From: a virus
Length of the DNA stretch: 21,390 nt
Reading direction: 5' to 3' (one strand)
Virus record (IMG/VR): IMGVR_UViG_3300013094_000330
Location: 1 to 21,390 of that record
Shown here: positions 7,914-14,726 of the stretch, in pieces
Position numbering within the stretch: the first letter of the stretch is position 1
Layout of the letters: each line of letters opens with the position of its first letter
Program-made: the position numbers and the translations under genes
The notes under the pieces: model-generated
Seen by the model: only the letters and a program-made list of their open reading frames with translations
What the model was told of the DNA's origin: nothing
Database searches by the model: none

Positions 7914-8808
7914 GATAAGTGAATTTGATTTCGTGTTCCTCAGCTATGATGAACCCAATGCAGAAGCGTTATACGCTGAGCTTCTCAACATAGTACCATG
8001 GGCCAAGCGAGTGCACGGTGTCAAGGGATTTGATGCAGCACACCGAGCCTGTGCCGACGCAGCCGACACTGATTTTTTCGTTACAGTAGACGGTGACAAT
8101 CGCATCTCAGATCAGTTCCTAAACGTCAAGCTAAACATCAGCGAAGGCCAGGATGATCACGCATGGACCTGGGCTGGTCGCAATCATGTGAATGGATTGA
8201 TCTACGGCAACGGAGGTCTCAAGCTTTGGAGCAAGCAGTTCGTTCGCAGCATGAACAGCCACGAGAACAGCAGCAGCGATGCTGGTAAGGTGGATTTCTG
8301 CTGGAATGCCAAGTACCACGAAGTGTTTGGTACATACAGCACCAGCATGATAAACAGCAGCCCGTACCAGGCCTGGCGAGCAGGATACCGCGAAGGCGTA
8401 AAGATGAGCCTCGAGAGCGGTAACAAGGTAGAACCAGCAGAGTTTTCTCGCAAGATATGGATCTACAACCTGCACAAGCTGCTGATATGGGCCAGTGTCG
8501 GAGCCGACGTAGAGCACGGTATATGGAGCATCTATGGTGCTAGACAGGGTGCGCATGACTGTAATCTCACAGATGATGATCACACCAACATCAGCAACTA
8601 CGATTGGTTCGCCGACAAATGGCAACAGGTAAAAGACAACGATCCATTGGCTGAATCAAGCATGCTAGGCGACAAGCTGAGGCAGGGGCTTGGCATTGAC
8701 CTGGCAGAGCTTGACGCTGAGCAGAGCAGGTTCTTCAAACGAGTCTACATCAATCCGCCGCGCCCGTTGGTTGGGTATGATCAGATCAGGCACTTGTCAG
8801 CAGTCTGA
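7903..8808 (+). CDS. Phage glycosyltransferase-like protein, family B copy 1
   Basis: This 301-residue protein starts at ATG 7903 with GAGG five bases upstream, overlapping the previous gene by 11 bases. It shows the family B order: FDFVFLSYDEPNA (about 8-20), AKRVHGVKGFDAAHRACADAA (about 34-54), FFVTVDGDN with DxD-type DGD at 63-65, NGLIYGNGGLKLW, and SPYQAWRAGYREGVKMS. The DGD after a hydrophobic strand, plus the first-strand and helix pattern, fit a GT-A nucleotide-sugar transferase. Family membership rests on comparing the four copies with each other. It is closest to the fourth copy (10946-11815), with which it shares VKGF, YGNGGLK, the YQAWRAGYREGVKMS block and a longer C-terminal extension. 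Donor and acceptor are unknown. Confidence 0.6.
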   Translation: MQREISEFDFVFLSYDEPNAEALYAELLNIVPWAKRVHGVKGFDAAHRACADAADTDFFVTVDGDNRISDQFLNVKLNISEGQDDHAWTWAGRNHVNGLIYGNGGLKLWSKQFVRSMNSHENSSSDAGKVDFCWNAKYHEVFGTYSTSMINSSPYQAWRAGYREGVKMSLESGNKVEPAEFSRKIWIYNLHKLLIWASVGADVEHGIWSIYGARQGAHDCNLTDDDHTNISNYDWFADKWQQVKDNDPLAESSMLGDKLRQGLGIDLAELDAEQSRFFKRVYINPPRPLVGYDQIRHLSAV

Positions 8809-10256
8809 TGTATGACATAGTCTTTGCCAGCAAACATGATAGGAACCGGACCGCATTTGAGCGATTCTCGATGTCCTATCCTGGGGCCAAATGGCTACCA
8901 AACGTCAAGTCATTGTCCAAGGCAGTTGCAGCAGCGTCACCGATGGTCAACACCAGCATGTACTGGTTGATCACAGATGATGTGCAGCTTGATTCAAACT
9001 TTGATCTGACCTGGAAAGCCGAGACCTGGGACAGACCTTATCCGCACGTATGGCCAACGGTGGATTCCAATGGCAATCCCAGCAGCGAGTTCGCAGGAGC
9101 TTATCTAATACCAAAGAGGTACAAGCCCAGTACCGATGAACTGGAAAACGGTTTCTTAAAATCAAGCAAAGAGATGCCGGGTCCTACTCAGTTGCTGTTG
9201 CCGTTTGACATATACTGGGCTAAGAATGATGCCGATATAACTCGGGCTTGTCTGTCAGCAAGATCGGCTTGTGTGACAGAGATGCATTGGATAGTGATGG
9301 ATGATGTTGATGTCTCGCCTGACATGGATTTCAATTGGCGTCCTCCGACCTGGGATAGGACTTATGCTCACGTATGCGCAGCCGCTGATGCTAGCGGCAA
9401 AATCTTAGAGCATAATACTGGGGTTTATCTGATACCAGGTGATTATCAAACCACTTCCGATGAACAGCAACAAGGCAGCCTGCATTCTCTGAAGCTGCTG
9501 GATACTGTGGCATCTGTGGTTAAACCCTATGACATATTCTTCATAAGCTATCGAGAGCCAGATGCTGCGGATAATTACCAGCTGCTGTTGGATAGGTTTC
9601 CCAGAGCACAACATGTCAGCGGTATAAAAGGCATACACAATGCCCACATGCGCTGTGCTGAGCTCAGCAATACCAAGATGTTTTGGACAGTTGATGCTGA
9701 CACCATAGTTGATTCTGGCTTTGCTTTTGATTATCGTCCCCCTGATTATGATCAGCAATACCTGCATCTGTGGCATAGCCGGAATCCTGTCAATGGGTTG
9801 AGCTATGGATGGGGAGCTATCAAGCTCTGGCCAACCAAGCTGGTGCGAGATTTTAGATCCAACTGGCTGGATTTCACTACCACCGTTGGCAACATCAAGA
9901 TAGTGTCAGATGTTATCGCAACCACCAAATACAACTGCGATGCGATGAGCACCTGGCGCAGCGGTTTCAGAGAAGCTGTCAAGCTTTGCCATAACATTTC
10001 AAACGGTGATCACATAGAAAGTCTTGAACGCCTGATGGTATGGTTGACCATAGAGAACCCAGTACCATGGGCCAACGATAGCACGCAAGGAGCCAGATCT
10101 GGGGTTGATTTCTATCTCAAATGCAGGAGAGAATCCAACATAGAAACCCTGGGTAACATAAACGACTTTGATTGGTTGATAGATAGATTCAATGCCCGTA
10201 AAGTTGATATGCCATTGCCCGCTAGGACAGATCTACTATCAGCACTGAGGTATTGA
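8808..10256 (+). CDS. Three-module glycosyltransferase-like fusion, family B copy 2
   Basis: This 482-residue protein starts at ATG 8808, sharing one base with the previous stop (TGATG). Module 1 (about 2-130) and module 2 (about 132-239) are N-terminal half-domains; module 3 (about 240-482) is full length. Module 3 has PYDIFFISYREPDA, VSGIKGIHNAHMRCAEL, FWTVDADTIVDSGFAFDY with DAD at 296-298, NGLSYGWGAIKLW and TWRSGFREAVKL. In modules 1 and 2 the equivalent strand reads ITDDV and VMDDV, so the first Asp of the DxD is Thr or Met. Both half-modules share DDV...WDR-Y-HV...YLIP...DE. The arrangement suggests one catalytic unit plus two non-catalytic or altered modules, perhaps for acceptor binding. 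Pieces of two genes joined by duplication is an alternative. Confidence 0.6.
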   Translation: MYDIVFASKHDRNRTAFERFSMSYPGAKWLPNVKSLSKAVAAASPMVNTSMYWLITDDVQLDSNFDLTWKAETWDRPYPHVWPTVDSNGNPSSEFAGAYLIPKRYKPSTDELENGFLKSSKEMPGPTQLLLPFDIYWAKNDADITRACLSARSACVTEMHWIVMDDVDVSPDMDFNWRPPTWDRTYAHVCAAADASGKILEHNTGVYLIPGDYQTTSDEQQQGSLHSLKLLDTVASVVKPYDIFFISYREPDAADNYQLLLDRFPRAQHVSGIKGIHNAHMRCAELSNTKMFWTVDADTIVDSGFAFDYRPPDYDQQYLHLWHSRNPVNGLSYGWGAIKLWPTKLVRDFRSNWLDFTTTVGNIKIVSDVIATTKYNCDAMSTWRSGFREAVKLCHNISNGDHIESLERLMVWLTIENPVPWANDSTQGARSGVDFYLKCRRESNIETLGNINDFDWLIDRFNARKVDMPLPARTDLLSALRY

Positions 10257-10259
10257 CGC

Positions 10260-10949
10260 ATGTATGACATAGTTTTCATCAGCTACGAAGAATCAAATGC
10301 CGAAGCAAATTGGCAGCTGTTGATATCTAGATTTCCCAATGCCAAGAGACTGCATGGGGTCAAGGGCATACACACTGCGCATGTCACTGCTGCTAACATG
10401 GTCGCTACTGACATGTTTTATGTAGTAGACGGCGATGCTGTAGTAGACAGTGATTTTGCTTTTGATTACAGCGTACCAGATCATCAGTTGGATCATGTTC
10501 ACGTGTTCCGAGCTAGGAATCCAATCAATGATCTAGTCTACGGTTACGGAGCAGTCAAGCTACTGCCAACCAATGACGTGCGCAGATTGGTTGATAGAGA
10601 TTTCAAACCGGACATGACCAGCAGCATCAATAGAAAATATAAAGTAGTGCACCAGCTTTCTAATGTTACAGCATTCAACACAGACGCATACAATACTTGG
10701 CGCAGCGCATTTCGAGAATGTGCCAAGCTGGCCAGCGGGGTGATAGACGGACAGGTCAATAACGAGACACAGCAGAGATTAGAGACCTGGTGCACGGTTG
10801 GATCTTCTCGTGAATACGGTTACTGGTCCCTACTCGGTGCGCAATCGGGACGCGAATTTGGTCTGAACAGCAGAGGCACTGATCAGCTGATGAGGATCAA
10901 CGATTGGAATTGGCTGCGAGAGAAATACCAGCAAAGCGGACTATCATGA
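10260..10949 (+). CDS. Phage glycosyltransferase-like protein, family B copy 3
   Basis: This 229-residue single-module protein starts at ATG 10260, with GAGG about ten bases upstream and a three-base gap after the previous gene. Motifs are MYDIVFISYEESNAEANW (1-18), AKRLHGVKGIHTAHVTAANM (about 28-47), FYVVDGDAVVDSDFAFDY with DGD at 57-59, NDLVYGYGAVKLLP, and NTWRSAFRECAKL. It is the compact form of the family and closest to module 3 of the preceding gene, with IHxAH, DF/GFAFDY and TWRS-FRE in common. A conserved NDWNWLREKYQ sits at the C-terminus, as NDFDWLIDRFN does in the neighbour. A GT-A type transferase is likely, with the substrate unknown. It overlaps the next gene by four bases (ATGA). 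Confidence 0.6.
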   Translation: MYDIVFISYEESNAEANWQLLISRFPNAKRLHGVKGIHTAHVTAANMVATDMFYVVDGDAVVDSDFAFDYSVPDHQLDHVHVFRARNPINDLVYGYGAVKLLPTNDVRRLVDRDFKPDMTSSINRKYKVVHQLSNVTAFNTDAYNTWRSAFRECAKLASGVIDGQVNNETQQRLETWCTVGSSREYGYWSLLGAQSGREFGLNSRGTDQLMRINDWNWLREKYQQSGLS

Positions 10950-11815
10950 CAGAATACTGGCCTAGGGATCTAGATATCTTCTACATCAGCTATGACGAGC
11001 CCAACAGAGAAGACAACTGGGCGAGGATAGCAGAGGAGATACCAAATGCCCAGAGAATGCATGGCGTCAAGGGCTTTGAAACCGCACACAAGGCCTGCGC
11101 AGAAGCCAGCACAACTGATAGATTCATGACCATAGATGGTGATAATTGGTTGCTGTTTCCTGCGTTAGATGTGATGTTAGATGACACTGGCATGGAAGAT
11201 GTGGTGTTCAGTTTCAAGAGCAAGAACGCCATAAATGGTCTTGAATACGGCAATGGCGGATTGAAATGCTGGCGCAAGGAAGTGTTGTTGAACAGCAGCA
11301 CGCATGAGAGCAGCGACAGCACAGACTTCTGCTGGGCGCTGCGATACTTCCAAGTTGATTTCATAGGTAGCATCAGCGTAAACAACATCACTCCATATCA
11401 GGCCTGGAGAGCAGGCTATCGAGAAGGGGTGAAGATGAGCTATCTCGATGGCACACCTATGCAGTCGGTGCGCAGCGATATCAGCAAATTATACCAGGGC
11501 AATCGCAGCAAGATGCACGTGTGGATGAGCGTGGGGCGAGATGTAGCTAACGGTGCGTGGGCAATGCTTGGAGCTAGACAGGGTTTCTACGAACTCTACA
11601 CCAATGCTGTAGCCAACACCATGATCAATGACTATGCTTGGTTTGACAACCATTGGAAGCGAGTAGCGCACTTGAATCTAGAAACTGCGCTACAGCAATA
11701 CAGCAGGCGTCTGCGCGATGAGCTGGGATTGTTCGTGCCCGAGCTTGATCAACTGACCAGCCAATGGTTCAAAGAAAACTACATGCATCCGCAGCGCAAG
11801 GGACTAATGCTGTGA
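10946..11815 (+). CDS. Phage glycosyltransferase-like protein, family B copy 4
   Basis: The start is ATG 10946, overlapping the previous stop as ATGA; an in-frame TTG at 10904 would add 14 residues inside the upstream gene and is rejected. The protein is 289 residues. Motifs are LDIFYISYDEPN (about 9-20), AQRMHGVKGFETAHKACAEA (about 35-54), FMTIDGDN with DGD at 64-66, NGLEYGNGGLKCW, and TPYQAWRAGYREGVKMS. It pairs with copy 1 rather than with the two genes between them: both have the VKGF form, the YGNGGLK block and a C-terminal extension of about 60 residues ending in FK(R/E)-Y-(N/H)P. A GT-A nucleotide-sugar transferase role is inferred. Confidence 0.6.
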   Translation: MTEYWPRDLDIFYISYDEPNREDNWARIAEEIPNAQRMHGVKGFETAHKACAEASTTDRFMTIDGDNWLLFPALDVMLDDTGMEDVVFSFKSKNAINGLEYGNGGLKCWRKEVLLNSSTHESSDSTDFCWALRYFQVDFIGSISVNNITPYQAWRAGYREGVKMSYLDGTPMQSVRSDISKLYQGNRSKMHVWMSVGRDVANGAWAMLGARQGFYELYTNAVANTMINDYAWFDNHWKRVAHLNLETALQQYSRRLRDELGLFVPELDQLTSQWFKENYMHPQRKGLML

Positions 11816-12537
11816 CGGCTCAGGTGACCAAAGAGGTTCAACAGCATGTTCATAACATGCAGAGATGGAGATCCACCGTTGCTGAACCAGAACAGTTCAT
11901 GGAGCGTTACATCGCAGTGTTAGATAACGCTGCCAGCGATGAGGTCAAATGGACTGACGCCTTTAGCTACGGTCAGCTCAACAGCAAGCTTTGGTTGATC
12001 GGACAGCTACAGACCCTCGACGTCGACCTAGGTAAGATCTGGATCATGTGTGGATGGATAGGCACGTTGGCCTATCTCATGATTCGCACAGATAACCAGC
12101 TAAGGTTTGATCACATACGCAGCTTTGATATCGATCCACATTGCCAACCACTAGCCGACACTCTGAATAGACCGGACGTGATGGATGGATGGAAGTTCAA
12201 GGCCAGTACCATGGATGTGAATGATCTCATCTATGACGACTGTTTTTGGAAAACTACTAAGTTCAACGGCGAGACTGAACTGATGTTTGGCAGCGCTGAC
12301 ACTATAATCAATACCAGCTGCGAACATTTAGATGATTTTGAAGCTTGGTTTAGCAAGATACCAGACGGCAAACTGGTTGTACTGCAGTGTAACAATAGTC
12401 CCGATCTAGACGGTCATGTCAACAACATGAACAGCCTCTACGAGCTGTCAAATCGAGCTAGATGCAGACGAGTATATTTCAAGGGCGCGTTGGACTGCGA
12501 CCTATACGAACGCTATATGTTAATAGGTAGGAAGTGA
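11812..12537 (+). CDS. Rossmann methyltransferase-like protein, copy 1
   Basis: I chose GTG 11812: it overlaps the previous stop as GTGA and has AAGGGA eight bases upstream. An in-frame ATG at 11764 lies deep in the previous gene without such a site. The protein is 241 residues. IWIMCGWIGTLAYLM carries CGWIGTL at 80-86 in place of the GxGxG loop of class I SAM-dependent methyltransferases. SFDIDPHC (about 104-111) supplies the acidic residue at the end of strand 2. ASTMDVND fits the adenine-side loop, and ADTIINTSCEHLDDFEAW the strand-4 region. The next gene repeats all these blocks. The family recurs in marine T4-like phages to my knowledge. The methyl acceptor is unknown; a sugar or virion protein is suggested only by context. 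Confidence 0.6.
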   Translation: MTAQVTKEVQQHVHNMQRWRSTVAEPEQFMERYIAVLDNAASDEVKWTDAFSYGQLNSKLWLIGQLQTLDVDLGKIWIMCGWIGTLAYLMIRTDNQLRFDHIRSFDIDPHCQPLADTLNRPDVMDGWKFKASTMDVNDLIYDDCFWKTTKFNGETELMFGSADTIINTSCEHLDDFEAWFSKIPDGKLVVLQCNNSPDLDGHVNNMNSLYELSNRARCRRVYFKGALDCDLYERYMLIGRK

Positions 12538-13394
12538 TGAAAGATTTGCCTGATCTGGATGTATTGATAAAACTAGAATCACACAGCGATGCCTTGAAGC
12601 TATTGGTCAAGTTATCACCAGCTGAGCTGGATGGATTAGCTGCCATCATGCGATGGCCGACACCAGTGTTGGCAATACTGCGAGATCATCCCAGTGCTCT
12701 GCGCGTGCTTTACAATGCCTGGGAACTGTTAGATGATAAAGCTGCGTTCCTCCGAGCCTATGCGTCAGTAGCTGCTCTTCCCCATGCTGATAGCGTGAAC
12801 ATACTAGATGCTTTCAGCCAAGGTCAGTTGGCCAGCAAGGCATGGTTATTAGACACTGTGCGAAGCCATGATCTGCGATTAGGCAATACTTGGATCCTGT
12901 GCGGTTGGATAGGAACTCTAGCCTATCTCATGTTACTGCGCAAGAATGAACTTGGCGTGACTGCTGTGCGTAGCTTTGACATAGATGATCGCTGTGCCGA
13001 CCTAGCTGATACCTTGAACAGATCTGCGGTCAAAGACAGGTGGATGTTCAAATCATTCACGCAGGATGTCAACATGCTTGACTATGATTCGTTTGAATGG
13101 AGCGTGTGGAGCAACATAAACAATCGCATGAGCTATCCAATAACTGACAGTGCTGATACCATCATCAATACCAGCTGTGATCACATGGGCAGCGATCGCA
13201 CATGGTGGGATAACATACAGCAAAACAAGTTGATAATCTTACAAAACAACAATTGGTTCGAGAATGAACAACACAACAACAGCGTGAATGATTTAGATGA
13301 GTTCAAGCGCATGTATCCCATGAAGGAATTGCTGTTTGCGGGCCAGCTCGACTGTACACTTTACACACGATTCATGCTGATAGGGCGTAAATGA
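12537..13394 (+). CDS. Rossmann methyltransferase-like protein, copy 2
   Basis: The start is ATG 12537, sharing one base with the previous stop (TGATG); a GTG at 12534 would sit on the AGGAAG and leave poor spacing. The protein is 285 residues. It is longer than copy 1 because of an extra N-terminal helical region of roughly 45 residues (KLLVKLSPAELDGLAAIMRW). The core repeats copy 1: LCGWIGTLAYLM (CGWIGTL at 122-128), VRSFDIDDRCADLADTLNRSAV, FTQDVN, ADTIINTSCDH, and a C-terminal CTLYTRFMLIGRK. Tandem duplication with divergence is the simplest origin. Having two copies side by side suggests different acceptors or a heterodimer. It overlaps the next gene by four bases. Confidence 0.6.
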   Translation: MKDLPDLDVLIKLESHSDALKLLVKLSPAELDGLAAIMRWPTPVLAILRDHPSALRVLYNAWELLDDKAAFLRAYASVAALPHADSVNILDAFSQGQLASKAWLLDTVRSHDLRLGNTWILCGWIGTLAYLMLLRKNELGVTAVRSFDIDDRCADLADTLNRSAVKDRWMFKSFTQDVNMLDYDSFEWSVWSNINNRMSYPITDSADTIINTSCDHMGSDRTWWDNIQQNKLIILQNNNWFENEQHNNSVNDLDEFKRMYPMKELLFAGQLDCTLYTRFMLIGRK

Positions 13395-13636
13395 TCATTG
13401 ACCTAGATTCCTTGCCACCAAGACAGCTACAAAAAGAAGCTGCTAGAGTTCTAGCAGCCGGTGATGGCTATGGCAATCACGATCTAGTCATGTTCAACAA
13501 GGCAGCGCATCACGACAGCTACGCTTGGTATAAGGCTGTTATATCTTGGTATATAGATCAACACGGTGGATTGCCCAGCAAGGTGGGCCCGGGCATAGCA
13601 GTCAAACTATTATTGGACACAGCTGATGATATATGA
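13391..13636 (+). CDS. Small helical protein of unknown function between methyltransferase and radical SAM genes
   Basis: This 81-residue protein starts at ATG 13391 in an ATGA overlap with the previous stop and overlaps the next gene by 11 bases. I do not recognise it. It begins MIIDLDSLPPRQLQKEAARVL, an amphipathic helix. The centre is rich in His and aromatic residues (AAHHDSYAWYKAVISWYIDQHGG, about 43-65). It ends in GPGIAVKLLLDTADDI. It is too short for an enzyme. A partner or substrate-handling role for the radical SAM enzyme that follows is possible, since such enzymes often have small partner proteins. There is no direct evidence: no Cys cluster or leader-core pattern is visible. Confidence 0.55.
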   Translation: MIIDLDSLPPRQLQKEAARVLAAGDGYGNHDLVMFNKAAHHDSYAWYKAVISWYIDQHGGLPSKVGPGIAVKLLLDTADDI

Positions 13637-14726
13637 ATATTCTAACATCACTACGGTTCATCTGGAGATAACCGACAAGTGCAATGCCAGCTGTCCCATG
13701 TGCGGCAGGAACAAGTTTGGTGGACCTGAGAATGAATACCTATCTCAGAGAGAACTGTCATTGGCGGATGTACAACGCATCATGTCCGAACCGTTCGTGC
13801 GCCAACTGAAAAAACTGTATATGTGCGGAAACTATGGTGATCCTATCGCAGCCAATGATACGCTGGAAGTCTACGAATGGCTGCGCAGCGTCAATCCTGA
13901 TATCAAGCTAGGCATACACACCAATGCCGGCGCACGAACACCTGCTTGGTGGGCTAGGCTTGGCAAGATACTGAGCCAAACAGGTGACTATGCCAAGTTT
14001 GGTCTGGATGGATTAGCTGATACCAATCACATCTATCGCCGAGGTACCAACTGGCAGAAGATCATGGAAAACCTAACGGCTTTCATAGCAGCTGGCGGCA
14101 TAGCACAGTGGGAGTTTATCGTTTTCAAACACAATGAGCATCAAGTTGAAGAAGCTCGCGCACTTAGCCAAAGCATGGGATTTGCGCAGTTCCGCACCAA
14201 GAAGACAGGCCGCTTCTTCAGCAATACCAAGCTACAGGGCAAGGATAGCCAAGAAGTTTGGAGCAGGAACGGCATGGTCGAGTATCACATTGAGAAGCCG
14301 GAGAATCCAGACTATCACAACGACAGCTTGAGCAAAGAACAGGCGTTGGTTGATCAATTTGGTAGCATGCAGAGCTACATAGATCAGACCTGCGTGCGAT
14401 GCAAGGTTTCAGAAGACAAGAGCCTGTACATCAGTTCAGAAGGTTTGGCTTTCCCCTGCTGCTGGACAGCCAATCAGCTTTATGTCTGGTATTGGCCCCA
14501 CAAGCAGAGCGAGATGTGGAGCCTCATAGACCATGACACTGACAACGTAAATGCTATCAAAAACCCATTGGATTCCATAGTAAATGGCAGCTATTTCAAG
14601 CGGATAGCTGATAGCTGGTCCAAGCCAAGCATCAACGATGGCAAATTGCGAGTATGTGCTAAAACCTGTGGTACAGGGTTCGATCAATTTGGTAGCCAAT
14701 TCACAGGGACCGTAAATAAACAATGA
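13626..14726 (+). CDS. Radical SAM enzyme with C-terminal Cys cluster region
   Basis: This 366-residue protein starts at ATG 13626, overlapping the previous gene by 11 bases. The N-terminus has VHLEITDKCNASCPMCGRNK, with the radical SAM CxxxCxxC motif at C19, C23 and C26 that binds the 4Fe-4S cluster cleaving S-adenosylmethionine. LYMCGNYGDP (about 64-73) replaces the usual GGEP. Further barrel strands are visible (GIHTNAGA, FGLDGL, EFIVFKHN). The C-terminal part has CVRCK (256, 259), FPCCW (278, 279) and RVCAKTC (344, 348), a SPASM-like set that could hold an auxiliary cluster. Such enzymes modify peptides, sugars or cofactors; the reaction here is unknown. It overlaps the next radical SAM gene by four bases. 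Confidence 0.8.
   Translation: MIYEYSNITTVHLEITDKCNASCPMCGRNKFGGPENEYLSQRELSLADVQRIMSEPFVRQLKKLYMCGNYGDPIAANDTLEVYEWLRSVNPDIKLGIHTNAGARTPAWWARLGKILSQTGDYAKFGLDGLADTNHIYRRGTNWQKIMENLTAFIAAGGIAQWEFIVFKHNEHQVEEARALSQSMGFAQFRTKKTGRFFSNTKLQGKDSQEVWSRNGMVEYHIEKPENPDYHNDSLSKEQALVDQFGSMQSYIDQTCVRCKVSEDKSLYISSEGLAFPCCWTANQLYVWYWPHKQSEMWSLIDHDTDNVNAIKNPLDSIVNGSYFKRIADSWSKPSINDGKLRVCAKTCGTGFDQFGSQFTGTVNKQ

Noticed and set aside
8131-8625. 164-codon minus-strand open frame
   Set aside because: It is antisense to a family-B transferase gene with intact motifs, and has no ribosome site or familiar sequence.
10904-10945. Upstream TTG start extending the fourth family-B protein
   Set aside because: The extension lies inside the previous gene, while ATG 10946 forms a standard ATGA overlap matching neighbouring junctions.
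14711-14718. CGTAAATA before the second radical SAM gene, as a late promoter
   Set aside because: Only six of eight bases match, it lies inside the coding end of the previous gene, and transcription would start at about the ATG.
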